From the NCBI GenBank assembly GCA_050300015.1, contig JBNKWZ010000028.1, positions 1 to 64,000 of the forward strand: a stretch of DNA of 64,000 nt. Reading direction: 5' to 3'. Positions 7,204-16,285 of this stretch are shown here, one piece after another. Both the position numbers and the translations under genes were made by a program. The notes below the pieces were generated by a model, which worked only from the letters and a program-made list of their open reading frames with translations, ran no database searches and had not been told where the DNA came from. The DNA is from CAYZQH01 sp050300015 (lineage in GTDB: Bacteria > Pseudomonadota > Gammaproteobacteria > Pseudomonadales > Cellvibrionaceae). How positions within the stretch are numbered: the first letter of the stretch is position 1; every line of letters begins with the position of its first letter.

Positions 7204-8010
7204 ATGAGCACCCGAATAGCCGTTACCGGCGCCGCAGGCCGTATGGGCAAAACCCTAATCGAAGCGGTACACAACAACCCCGACACCGAATTAGCCGCGG
7301 CGATTGTACTGCCTGAAAGCACCTTGATCGGCACTGACGCTGGCGAAATGGCAGGCATTGGTACCACGGGGGTCAAAATTGTGGGCAATTTAATGGAGGT
7401 AATCAGCCAGTTTGATGTGCTGATCGATTTCACTTCTCCGCAAGCCACGCTCGCAAACCTGCATGCCTGTATTGAGAATGGCAAAGGAATTGTGATTGGC
7501 ACCACGGGATTTACGCCCGACCAGAAAGCCGAACTCTTACAAGCCACGTCCAGCATTGGTGTTTGCATCGCCGCCAACTTTAGTACCGGTGTGAACCTGT
7601 GTTTTAAATTACTGGCAGAGGCTGCCAAGGTTTTGGGCGAGGATGTGGATGTCGAGATTGTGGAGGCCCACCATCGCCATAAGGTAGATGCGCCCTCGGG
7701 TACCGCCTTGCGAATGGGTGAAGTGGTGGCAGAAACGCTGGGAAGAAATTTAAACGACGTGGCAGTCTTCGGCCGAGAGGGCCAAACGGGTGCGAGAGAC
7801 AGGCAAACCATAGGCTTTGCCACCACACGCGGTGGCGACGTGGTGGGCGATCACACCGTGATGTTTTTGGCCGACGGTGAGCGCGTTGAAATCACGCATA
7901 AGGCTTCCAGCCGTATGTCCTTTGCTCGTGGGGCCGTGCGGGCCGCACTTTGGCTCAGCCAACAGCCTGCAGGTTTATATGACATGCAGGACGTACTGGG
8001 GCTGCGCTAA
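7204..8010 (+). CDS. dapB: 4-hydroxy-tetrahydrodipicolinate reductase
   Basis: DapB carries out the NAD(P)H-dependent reduction step of the diaminopimelate/lysine pathway. The 268-residue protein opens with the nucleotide-binding motif GAAGRMGKTL and has the catalytic signature VEAHHRHKVDAPSGTAL near residue 160. The length is typical. GAGGG precedes the ATG as ribosome-binding site. It lies 39 bases after smpB on the same strand, so the two may share a transcript. Confidence 0.96.
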   Translation: MSTRIAVTGAAGRMGKTLIEAVHNNPDTELAAAIVLPESTLIGTDAGEMAGIGTTGVKIVGNLMEVISQFDVLIDFTSPQATLANLHACIENGKGIVIGTTGFTPDQKAELLQATSSIGVCIAANFSTGVNLCFKLLAEAAKVLGEDVDVEIVEAHHRHKVDAPSGTALRMGEVVAETLGRNLNDVAVFGREGQTGARDRQTIGFATTRGGDVVGDHTVMFLADGERVEITHKASSRMSFARGAVRAALWLSQQPAGLYDMQDVLGLR

Positions 8011-8035
8011 GCTCCTGAAGTTAAGCGTACTGACC

Positions 8036-8066
8036 CGCAACACCCGACGCTCTGTCGGGCGTTGCG
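8036..8066. terminator. Hairpin between convergent dapB and GH97 genes
   Basis: A 13-bp stem with one mismatch, CGCAAC.CCCGAC (8036-8048) against GTCGGG.GTTGCG (8054-8066), sits between the two stop codons. There is no T run, so it may act as a transcript-end stabiliser or a weak two-way terminator. Confidence 0.5.
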
Positions 8067-8073
8067 TCAAGTG

Positions 8074-10005
8074 TTATAGCGCCTTTCCAAATACCATCAA
8101 AAACCCACCGTTGGGCTTTACGGTAATTTTTGTTGCGGTTTTTGGCAACACCGGTTGCTTCACAAAACTGAATGCTTCCTGCCCATCGGTAATCACAGCC
8201 CCTTTAACCTCTATAAAGCTCAGGTCCAACTCCCAGTTTTTTGTTATCGTCTCGCCATTGATGCCGGCCACATACCAAACAGACCCTTTGCGCCTTGCAA
8301 TCACCACTTCCTTGCCAGGAAACCCTTGCACCAAGCGCGATTCGTCCCAGCTCACGGGAATGGCTTTCATCACATTTTTGACATACTCCGGCACTTTGGC
8401 CATGTTCTCTGGCGTTTCTGCGATGTGCTGCAAACCGGATAGAAATAACACAGGTTGCGCCAACTCGGCGCCGTTGGTGGTTTTACGCTCCCGCTCGGGA
8501 ATTTCAAAAAAAGTCGTCGGAGTGAAATCCATGGGATCAAAAAGGTTTCGCGCAAACGGCAGTACCGTCATAAAGCTGGGCGCCGCATCAGCAGAAGATT
8601 GGTTAAACGTGATCATCTCGAACCCATGCACCGCCTCCATAGTCATCACATTGGGGTAGGTGCGCGCCAAACCACGCGGCAGTGAGGCGCCGTGATAATT
8701 CACCATTAAATCAAAATCTGCGGCGTCTTTGGCAAGTGCGTTGTAATAGGCCATCATGGATTGCCCATCTCCCGCAAAAAAATCAATTTTTACCCCACGA
8801 ATACCCCACTTTTTCAGCTTCGCAAACTCTGCACGCCGCTGCGTTCGATCAATCAGCACACTTTTGGGTGTTAAAGGCGTTGTATTCCAGTCGCCCGAAG
8901 AGTTGTACCACAGTAGTAAGCCCACATTTTTTTGCGCGGCGTAATGTGCCAGCATTTTAATTTTGTCCTCACCAATGCGCCTGTCCCAGTCTGCATCAAT
9001 GAGGGTATAGGGCCAACCCATCTCCGCGGCGTAATCAATAAACGCTTTACTGGTTTCGAAGTTGACCGAATCGTCCTTTAGCAGCGCCCAACTCCAAGAA
9101 ACTAAGCCGGGTTGTGCGAAGGGCATTGGCGCAATGGCGGGGTCTGCTAGATCCGTTCCTAAAGTGGACTGAACGAGGGTATCTAAGGACCCTATGGCCA
9201 CAATACGCCAAGGGGAATGAAACGGTAAAGCTGCATGACCTTTTAAGGCGCCACCGGTCATAACCTCCTCTGCCATGGGTAAACCAATACGATAGTCGCC
9301 TCCTGGGGACTGCGATTGCAACCGCGAGGCGTGATACTCTCCCGTCATGCCCGCTTCGGTAATAACCACCCACTGGCCGCGAGCATGAAATAGGGCCGGA
9401 AAAGCCCAGCCGGCCTCAGTAGGCGAAGCTTGATCAATGGCAATACCTATTTGGTAGTGTTCTTCATAGGAGGGGTTGGTACCGTTCCATCCCGTTTGAG
9501 CCACCGCCACTGGCTGCAACCAGGCCTTTGCCGAGGCTGGCATATTAAAGCTGGTGATTTCTTGATCCACGGTGTATGACGTATCACTCTCGCCTAGAAA
9601 CTCGTACCGAAACGCCACACCATCGTCACTCGCCCGAAAGCGCACGTTCATTTTTTGCCCCGCGGTGTTGGCGAGCGTCAGCACACGCTCATTGGCGTGA
9701 TAAGCAATATTGACCTTTTTGCCGTGCCGCATGGCGTAGTAGTCAGAAATGGGGCGCACGTCAGAGGTTGTTATCAACTTCAAAGACTGTGCAAAATTGG
9801 CATGATCCAGTGCCACGCCAAGCTTAGAAGGCTCAAGAATTTCCTTTTTATTTTTAAAAATGGTGTAGTACAAAACCCCCGCTTGCGCGTGCACCTCGAC
9901 TACCAGCTGACCATTGGGGCTCGCCAAAGGGATCACCTTGCCTTTGTCTTGCACCGTGGCGCAGGCGGTTAATGCCACCAATAGCGATAAAACCAAACCC
10001 TTCAT
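8074..10005 (-). CDS. GH97 family alpha-glycosidase lipoprotein
   Basis: The 643-residue protein matches glycoside hydrolase family 97, which contains alpha-glucosidases of the SusB type and alpha-galactosidases. It has a lipoprotein signal (LLVALTAC, Cys15), an N-terminal beta-sandwich, a barrel with GVKIDFFAGDGQ and MEAVHGFE, and a C-terminal beta domain. D408 in KIDFF and E457 in MEAV are placed like the nucleophile and acid/base of the retaining alpha-galactosidase subgroup, whereas SusB-type inverting enzymes lack that Asp. Galactosidase activity is therefore the better guess. AAGGTG precedes the ATG. The aldose epimerase gene lies 93 bases upstream on the same strand. Confidence 0.88.
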   Translation of the reverse strand: MKGLVLSLLVALTACATVQDKGKVIPLASPNGQLVVEVHAQAGVLYYTIFKNKKEILEPSKLGVALDHANFAQSLKLITTSDVRPISDYYAMRHGKKVNIAYHANERVLTLANTAGQKMNVRFRASDDGVAFRYEFLGESDTSYTVDQEITSFNMPASAKAWLQPVAVAQTGWNGTNPSYEEHYQIGIAIDQASPTEAGWAFPALFHARGQWVVITEAGMTGEYHASRLQSQSPGGDYRIGLPMAEEVMTGGALKGHAALPFHSPWRIVAIGSLDTLVQSTLGTDLADPAIAPMPFAQPGLVSWSWALLKDDSVNFETSKAFIDYAAEMGWPYTLIDADWDRRIGEDKIKMLAHYAAQKNVGLLLWYNSSGDWNTTPLTPKSVLIDRTQRRAEFAKLKKWGIRGVKIDFFAGDGQSMMAYYNALAKDAADFDLMVNYHGASLPRGLARTYPNVMTMEAVHGFEMITFNQSSADAAPSFMTVLPFARNLFDPMDFTPTTFFEIPERERKTTNGAELAQPVLFLSGLQHIAETPENMAKVPEYVKNVMKAIPVSWDESRLVQGFPGKEVVIARRKGSVWYVAGINGETITKNWELDLSFIEVKGAVITDGQEAFSFVKQPVLPKTATKITVKPNGGFLMVFGKAL

Positions 10006-10098
10006 AAGATCTTCACCTTAAATTGCTAACTTCAATGATGCTAGGTCAACGCAACGGTCGCCTAACGCGTTATTGTTATCTCAAAAAGACCTCTGGGC

Positions 10099-11154
10099 TC
10101 AGATACAGGAAAATTCAAAACTCATTTTTGACCGATACTGCTCCCCAGGCCTTAAAACCACACTCGGAAACTGCGGGTGATTGGGGGCGTCCGGGTAGTG
10201 TTGCGGCTCTATACAAAACCCACTGCGATGCAAATAGTTTTGTCCCTTACCCGAAAGAGACCCATCTAAGAAATTGCCCGAATAAAATTGCACGGCAGGT
10301 TCGGTGGTTTTCACAATCAAACACCGACCAGACTCAGGCTCTATGACTTTGGCAGCCAATTCGAAAGCGCCCTCTCGTGTTTTATTGAGTACAAAATTGT
10401 GGTCGTACCCACCAGCAAGCACGAGCTGCGGGTCATCTTGATCAATACTCTCACCAATAGCGTGCACTTGGCCAAAATCAAACGCCGTGCCCACCACCGA
10501 TGCCACCTCACCAGTGGGAATCAACCCTTCACGCACAGGCGTATAGTAATACGCATTCAGATACAATTGATGCGCCAGCACATCGCTACCACCCGCCAAA
10601 TTAAAATAAGAGTGTTGCGTTAAATTTACCAGTGTAGGCGCATCCGTAGAGGCACTAAATTCCGTGTATAAAATGTTGGTGTCGGTTAAGCGGTACGTGA
10701 CGGCCACTTCGCAATTACCGGGGTAGCCTTGTTCACCATCAGGGCTCAACCGCTTAAGAATTAACAGCACATCGCTACCTTCGGTGCCGGCTTCGGCTTG
10801 CCACAGTACCTTGTCGAACCCCATATGCCCGCCATGCAAATGATTGTGACCGTCATTGCACGGCAACTGGAATATTTGCCCGTCCAATTCAAAGCGCCCT
10901 TCGGCAATGCGATTGCCAAATCGACCGATCAATGCCCCGAAGTATGGCGATTGCGTTTCATAAGCGGACACGTTGTCAAACCCCAACACCACATCCGTTA
11001 AGTCGCCGTTTTTATCTGGAACCCAAAGCTGCGTGATCACACCACCAAAATCACTGATGCACACTTTCATGCCATTGGCGTTGACCAAGGTATACAAAGT
11101 TGCGCACTCACCAGAGCTTAAGGTGCCGAAGGGAGAGGTCGAGATTTGCGTCAT
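10099..11154 (-). CDS. galM: Aldose 1-epimerase (mutarotase)
   Basis: GalM interconverts the alpha and beta anomers of galactose and glucose. The 351-residue protein has the conserved sequence FGNRIAEGRF, a HLHGG motif near residue 105, LTQHSYFNLAG with the catalytic His, and the C-terminal EPQHYPDAPNHP block. Length is typical of cytoplasmic GalM. It is the first gene of a likely two-gene operon with the GH97 enzyme, so it probably handles the sugar that enzyme releases. Confidence 0.93.
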   Translation of the reverse strand: MTQISTSPFGTLSSGECATLYTLVNANGMKVCISDFGGVITQLWVPDKNGDLTDVVLGFDNVSAYETQSPYFGALIGRFGNRIAEGRFELDGQIFQLPCNDGHNHLHGGHMGFDKVLWQAEAGTEGSDVLLILKRLSPDGEQGYPGNCEVAVTYRLTDTNILYTEFSASTDAPTLVNLTQHSYFNLAGGSDVLAHQLYLNAYYYTPVREGLIPTGEVASVVGTAFDFGQVHAIGESIDQDDPQLVLAGGYDHNFVLNKTREGAFELAAKVIEPESGRCLIVKTTEPAVQFYSGNFLDGSLSGKGQNYLHRSGFCIEPQHYPDAPNHPQFPSVVLRPGEQYRSKMSFEFSCI

Positions 11155-11623
11155 AATGATGTTGTTCCGACTGAGGTGTTTGACCGACGTTCAGTGAAAA
11201 GCACCCAACGTTCCTACTTGCTGTATAAATTGTCACGGCAGCATGCATCGAAGGATGCTCGCCACCGCCAACTCGAATAGGTCACGCATGGTAAACCAAA
11301 ACGCGTCATCACCACAGGGGATGTTGAGAAGCGTGTTTCAACCCCAAAACGACGACACGACCTCAAGGAGTGTATCCAGCGCACCTAATTTATCATACAA
11401 TATGACATTATAGCGAGCAGCTGACAGCGCGCCCCGATAAAACGAATAGGCGCCAAAGAATTATTCAAGCCTCTGAGTAAAAGTGAACTCAAATAACAAG
11501 ATCATCAGCGTGACCTGGAACGCGTGCCCCCAGAATAGCGTTTCACCGCCAGCCGCACCGGCACCAGGAACGGCGGGCATCATTAAAACTCACCGTGCAC
11601 GCCCCCCAAAACCACAACACGCG
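11155..11623. other. Intergenic region upstream of galM
   Basis: This 470-base stretch has no credible gene. It holds the promoter region of galM and the palindrome at 11393-11405. I see no terminator of note. Confidence 0.5.
11393..11405. promoter_or_regulatory. Operator-like palindrome upstream of galM/GH97
   Basis: TCATA-CAA-TATGA is a perfect inverted repeat in an AT-rich patch about 240 bases before galM. It could be a binding site for a sugar-responsive repressor, but no regulator gene is adjacent. Confidence 0.25.
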
Positions 11624-12589
11624 TCAGTGACGATGCGAAGTGGCTCGACGCTCAAGAGGGCCCCGTAAAATCATCCCCTTCTGGGGTTCACCTACTTGAT
11701 CAAAAGTGAAAGGAACCGACACTAACGCTTTCCCGGCGTTAATTTGCAGTGCAAAGTGAAGGTGCGGCCCTGTTGAATAGCCGGTTGTACCCGAGTGCCC
11801 GATCAGCTCACCTTGAGCCACCGACTGGCCAATGCCCACAGGAATGCTATCTGGGTCTAGATGGGCATAAATTGTCATGGCGCCATCGGAATGAAGCAAA
11901 CGCACAAAATTCGCTTCATCCGCGTAACTATCGCTCCAACCACTGCGCGTAAAATCTCGCTCCACATCCATGACGATGCCCGCACGACTGGCAACAATGG
12001 GCGTGCCTTTGGGCATGACGATATCCACCGCATAGTGCGATTGCACATGTCGGTCATGACTGGCCACCCCATGGAAAGCCTGACTCACACCGAAGGGGCC
12101 ACCCCTAAAAGGCAGTGCTAGAGGTGCAGGCTGATACTGGGTTCTATCTATAGGCTTACCAAGCGCCATTTGGCCAGCCCACTGGTAGGACCAGCCCAAA
12201 TTGATGTTGCGCTTCTCCAAAGTGGTGAGCACTTGCTCTGTCTGACCGGGCACAACCCATTCGTGCGGTTTGGAAGCGCTCACCCGCATATTGTTGGACG
12301 CCTTAATTTCCAGCCAAAATTGCACCGGCCCCGCAAGTGGATTGACTGCCACCAACATGGGGCGTTCACGCGTACCTCGATTGACCACATTGGCTTTGGT
12401 TGAGCTTTCCGTCACCAATAGCGTTTCTTTTTGGGCATTTTTTGCAGCGTCACCACTGGGGCGTTTATCCGTGAATACCCAACGGCCATTGTCATCCTGA
12501 TAACGGTAGTAATCCGCAGCCAGTACCTGTGTGCCCCGCCCAAACAACAGAACACCCCAAAAAATCCAATAAACTTTGGTCACGCACAC
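11624..12589 (-). CDS. M23 family metallopeptidase with DUF4124 domain
   Basis: The 321-residue exported protein has a signal peptide (about residues 1-24, ending QVLAA). A DUF4124 segment follows with YYRYQDDNGRWVFTDKRP, then a linker domain, then a LytM/M23 peptidase domain (about 165-300). The zinc-binding motifs HYAVDIV and GPHLHFAL are present, including the usual HxH. M23 enzymes cut peptidoglycan cross-bridges; some such proteins instead activate amidases, but the intact metal ligands favour activity. It stands alone on the minus strand. Confidence 0.88.
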   Translation of the reverse strand: MCVTKVYWIFWGVLLFGRGTQVLAADYYRYQDDNGRWVFTDKRPSGDAAKNAQKETLLVTESSTKANVVNRGTRERPMLVAVNPLAGPVQFWLEIKASNNMRVSASKPHEWVVPGQTEQVLTTLEKRNINLGWSYQWAGQMALGKPIDRTQYQPAPLALPFRGGPFGVSQAFHGVASHDRHVQSHYAVDIVMPKGTPIVASRAGIVMDVERDFTRSGWSDSYADEANFVRLLHSDGAMTIYAHLDPDSIPVGIGQSVAQGELIGHSGTTGYSTGPHLHFALQINAGKALVSVPFTFDQVGEPQKGMILRGPLERRATSHRH

Positions 12590-12710
12590 GCCCTCTTTTT
12601 CATCTGCACTGTACTTGTCGAAGCTTCAAAGGTAGTACAAGGGTTACCCTGACTGAGCAAGCACCCAACGCCATCCACGGACTTTTGCCTTTAGGTGTGA
12701 AAGGGTGGCG

Positions 12711-13088
12711 TTAGTGCGCAAGGTTAAGCTGGGCCAGGCATTCGCGCAAGCGCGCACCATCAAGGGGTTTGGTCAGATAAAAGGAGGCACCTAAACTGAG
12801 GCAGGCGTCAATTTCCAATTCGCTGGCAGAGGTGGAATTCACAATAATGGGTATTTTCCGCCAAGTGTCCACTCGACGCACCGCACGTATGGATTCAAGA
12901 CCATTCATGCGCGGCATTTTGATATCCATTAATATTAGATCAGGCATTTCGTGAGAAGCCCGTAAAAACTGTAACAATTCTTCACCCGTACTGGCCACTA
13001 ATATTTCACACAGCGGAAAATATTCTCTGAGTTCATACTCCAATAACTCACAGTGATCAGGGTTGTCTTCGGCCACAATAATTTGCAT
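12711..13088 (-). CDS. Single-domain response regulator
   Basis: The 125-residue protein is a receiver domain alone, with the acidic pair ED near the start (VAEDNPD), the phosphorylation site in LILMDIKMPRMNG and the conserved Lys in YLTKP. It has no output domain, so it probably signals by protein contact. The start is ATG at 13088 with GAGG upstream, five bases after the stop of the histidine kinase gene. That tight spacing makes the kinase its likely partner. An in-frame ATG at 13124 would extend into the kinase gene and is not preferred. Confidence 0.92.
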   Translation of the reverse strand: MQIIVAEDNPDHCELLEYELREYFPLCEILVASTGEELLQFLRASHEMPDLILMDIKMPRMNGLESIRAVRRVDTWRKIPIIVNSTSASELEIDACLSLGASFYLTKPLDGARLRECLAQLNLAH

Positions 13089-13092
13089 ACAA

Positions 13093-15264
13093 CTACCTCG
13101 GAAAATACAACGAGAACGTTGCACCTTGATTTAATTCCGATTTCAGCGAGACATATCCACCATGCTTTTCCACCGCCGTTTTCACCACAGCCAAACCCAC
13201 GCCGCTACCTGAGCTGGAATTGGCTGACAGGCGCTCAAAAATTTCGAACACTCTTGCCTGATACTTGGAATCAATGCCTATGCCATTATCGGCAACTTCT
13301 ATGACCATCCAATGATTCTCGTATCGCGAACGTATGGCAATTTTGCAGGTTTGGCCTGACTTTCGATATTGAATGGCATTGCTGACCAAATTTTGAATGC
13401 ATTGCACCAATAAGCGCTTGTGCGCCACTATGGTTGTCACCTTAAAATCAAACACCACGTCCGCTGCGCTTTCTCGAATCTGTAGCGCCAGTGCATTTAA
13501 CGCCTCTTTGACCGTGGATTCTACATCAAGGTCTTCTAGCTCTAACTCTCGGTGGATAATGCGCGACAGCTCCAATAAATCGTTGAGCAAACCTTCCATT
13601 GATTGCACATTGGCACCAATACGGCTTAACCAGTGAGCCTGCTTGTCATCTAATCGCCCTGCCAATGACCCACTCAACATTTTCACAAAACCATTAATGG
13701 TGACCAGCGGCGACTTCAAATCGTGTGATACGGTATAGACAAACTGTTCCATCTCCACATTTTTCTCAGCCAATTGCGACATCATTCGCTCCCTTTCATT
13801 CTGAGCCTTAATGCGTTCGCGAATATCCACAATGGTCGCTAAGGTCTTGAGACCCGATTCCGTTTGGATGGGACTTAAGCCAACTTCCACTGGAATCAAT
13901 TCGCCCTTGAAGTCTTGCGCATGCAAATCGCGTCCTTGGCCCATTACGCGTTTCTCTGCATTTAGGACAAAGGCCTTTCGCAAACTGACATGGGCCTCTC
14001 TATGGGCCATAGGCAGTAGTGCCTCAACTTTCATAGACAACAACGTTTGGCGTGAGTAACCAAATAATTCAGCAGCCTGACGGTTTGCCTCCAATATGCT
14101 GCCATCGACATCTACCGTGATCAACGCTGTCGTTGTGGCATTTAGTATGATCGATACCCGATCTTCTGACGCCTGTCGATCAGCCAGCAACTCCGCTCTC
14201 ACGCGTGATTCATGACGACTGGTTAAATACCCAATACACATGATGAATAAGAGCAGGCTTTCAATCCCTCCCGCCACCAAAATGGCCGAACTCCAGTCGT
14301 TGTGAGTTTGCCTTTCAAAGGCAGGTAAACTCTTTGCAAGAATATGCCACTCACGCTGACCGAATTGAATCACACGGTGAGTTTGGTAAACATAGTGAGA
14401 AGGCACCTCCGTAGAACGAAATAACAAAGAATCTTTACCTGGGGCCTGATCATGAATTTCATACTGAAGTTGGCGCGTGGCCATCGGAAACACACCACGC
14501 ATAAAGTCATTCATGCGAAAAGGCGCATACACCCACCCTACTAGTGTTTGATCATTTTTATTGGCCTCAGATGGCGTTACAAAATACGCCAAGTACATTA
14601 AAAAACCCACTTGAGGGTCAGGGTCTGAATCCGCCTCTTGCAATAGAGTAACCCGACCACTGATGGCGACAGCTTGGTTATCCCAAGAAGCTTGCATGGC
14701 GGCTCTGCGCGTGTCGTTCGAATACATATCGTACCCAAATGCGCGTTGATTTCGCCAATCGAAGGGCTCCAGCACTTCTATGGCGCTTGCTACATCCAGC
14801 GAAGGTTTAGGTTTTACGGCAAAGTCATCAAAGCCTGCTTCGTGCATGCGCTGCTCAAAAGGTGCCACGGACTCAGGCGTTAATCGCCGTGCAAACCCAA
14901 CACCTTGAATACCCGGGTAAAACTCCTCCAACCTCAAGGTATTGTAATAGTGTCGCCACTGCTCACGGTCCACATCCTTTTGCTGGCTCAACAAACCGGA
15001 AAAACCATACAATACATTTCGGTACGCCACCAAGTGATCATAAATGGCGCTTTCTAACGCCTCGGTTTTGCGTTCAAACTGGGCGTTATTTTTGGCCTTC
15101 ACACTGTTGTGGTTCACACTGGCGATAAAAACACAAAGCGCACTGGATAAGAGCAGCACCAACCAGGGAATGGGCGACTTTAATTGCTGACGCCAACTCA
15201 AAGTTTTCGGCAAAGGCACGGGATGGCCCAAACCTCTATGAATTTCTCGATGGGTGTCTGTCAC
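13093..15264 (-). CDS. CHASE-PAS sensor histidine kinase
   Basis: The 723-residue membrane kinase has a first membrane segment (about 31-50), a periplasmic CHASE domain (about 75-290), a second membrane segment (about 325-350), and a PAS domain with ALITVDVDGSILEANRQAAELFGYS. The HisKA dimerisation region carries the phospho-acceptor His in YTVSHDLKSPL, and the ATPase domain has ADNGIGID and GVGLAVVK. CHASE domains sense small extracellular ligands, some of them cytokinin-like adenine or fatty-acid compounds; the ligand here is unknown. It is co-transcribed with the downstream receiver protein. Confidence 0.94.
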   Translation of the reverse strand: MTDTHREIHRGLGHPVPLPKTLSWRQQLKSPIPWLVLLLSSALCVFIASVNHNSVKAKNNAQFERKTEALESAIYDHLVAYRNVLYGFSGLLSQQKDVDREQWRHYYNTLRLEEFYPGIQGVGFARRLTPESVAPFEQRMHEAGFDDFAVKPKPSLDVASAIEVLEPFDWRNQRAFGYDMYSNDTRRAAMQASWDNQAVAISGRVTLLQEADSDPDPQVGFLMYLAYFVTPSEANKNDQTLVGWVYAPFRMNDFMRGVFPMATRQLQYEIHDQAPGKDSLLFRSTEVPSHYVYQTHRVIQFGQREWHILAKSLPAFERQTHNDWSSAILVAGGIESLLLFIMCIGYLTSRHESRVRAELLADRQASEDRVSIILNATTTALITVDVDGSILEANRQAAELFGYSRQTLLSMKVEALLPMAHREAHVSLRKAFVLNAEKRVMGQGRDLHAQDFKGELIPVEVGLSPIQTESGLKTLATIVDIRERIKAQNERERMMSQLAEKNVEMEQFVYTVSHDLKSPLVTINGFVKMLSGSLAGRLDDKQAHWLSRIGANVQSMEGLLNDLLELSRIIHRELELEDLDVESTVKEALNALALQIRESAADVVFDFKVTTIVAHKRLLVQCIQNLVSNAIQYRKSGQTCKIAIRSRYENHWMVIEVADNGIGIDSKYQARVFEIFERLSANSSSGSGVGLAVVKTAVEKHGGYVSLKSELNQGATFSLYFPR

Positions 15265-16285
15265 AGTATCCGTTTCTGTCTATAGAGTGAATGATCATGT
15301 TGCATTCCGCCCGTCACCGACTGTTAGCACAGGCTCAATCAGGTTTTCCACAAAACCTTACTGACAAAGCTAAATGGGGGGGGGAATACCAAACAACGCT
15401 GAAGTGTTTAATTAATATGCTACTTCATCTTTAATAAGCGCGCACCATTCAATTCTCGCGATGGCACTATCCTATTAACCCAGCAAAAATGATTATCGAG
15501 TTAGATGCCAAATTTTCATCCACCAACTGGCGGGTTAAAGGGGGCACTTGATCTATCTCGTGGCGGCAAACACTGAAGGCAACCCAACCCATTGCTGGCA
15601 TTTTGAACGAAACTTTACCCCCTAGCCTCCCACATAAAACCCTTTTGGACCTTTACTACCACACCGAGTTTGGCTTCGGTAAGACGCATGATTTCTTCAT
15701 GAATCAACTCGCCAAATCGATCTAAAGCGTTTGGGTCAAACAAAAAGCTCTAGTGCTGGTTGGTGGATTGCCGTAATTCGCGATCCACACGCCTTGCCAA
15801 ATGGTCATTTCCGTAATCCATGCGTCAACTGCCTAATAGTTTTGGCTTTTAAATGTTATTTGATGTCCAGTATAGTGTACGCCACGACGCTGTGCTGCCT
15901 GGTACATGAGTCAGTTCTCTTTTCAGTTACGCGATAGCTGAGTGATCCTATTTAATATTTCTCGGAAAAACGACAGGGTGACACGAATCACTTTTCTATG
16001 GCATGCAAATTACCTTTCATACCACTCAAACACTCTAGCCATATGTAAACAATTGCTTTTAAACTGCAGGGCCTAGATGGAAGACGACAATACAAGGCAT
16101 AAAACATTGGACGGGGTTTAGTGCCATCAGCGCCGCGTATCCCAAAACGTTGAGGCATATCAAGCAGGCTATTTCAGATGCCATTTGGAAATCGTGATGC
16201 TGATGGTCGTGAAACGTAATACAGCCTTCAGCCCGCTCAAGGTTAAGATGTGAAAATTGCTGACTAACATAATAAGGCGGTATAA
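15265..16285. other. One-kilobase gene-poor region
   Basis: No intact gene longer than about 70 codons is convincing here. It contains a minus-strand frame interrupted by TAG (15615-15821), a G-rich run near 15377, and AT-rich sequence upstream of the CheB-PAS-REC gene. The look is of decayed sequence between two signalling loci. Confidence 0.55.
15615..15821 (-). pseudogene. Small frame with one in-frame TAG, possible gene remnant
   Basis: A 69-codon frame from ATG at 15821 to TAA at 15615 reads sensibly on both sides of a single TAG at codon 24. The second half contains DRFGELIHEEIMRLTEAKLG, ending MWEARG. The frame is intact apart from the stop, and the amino-acid composition looks protein-like. 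I do not recognise the family. It could be a recent pseudogene, or two small unrelated frames lying in register by chance. Confidence 0.3.
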
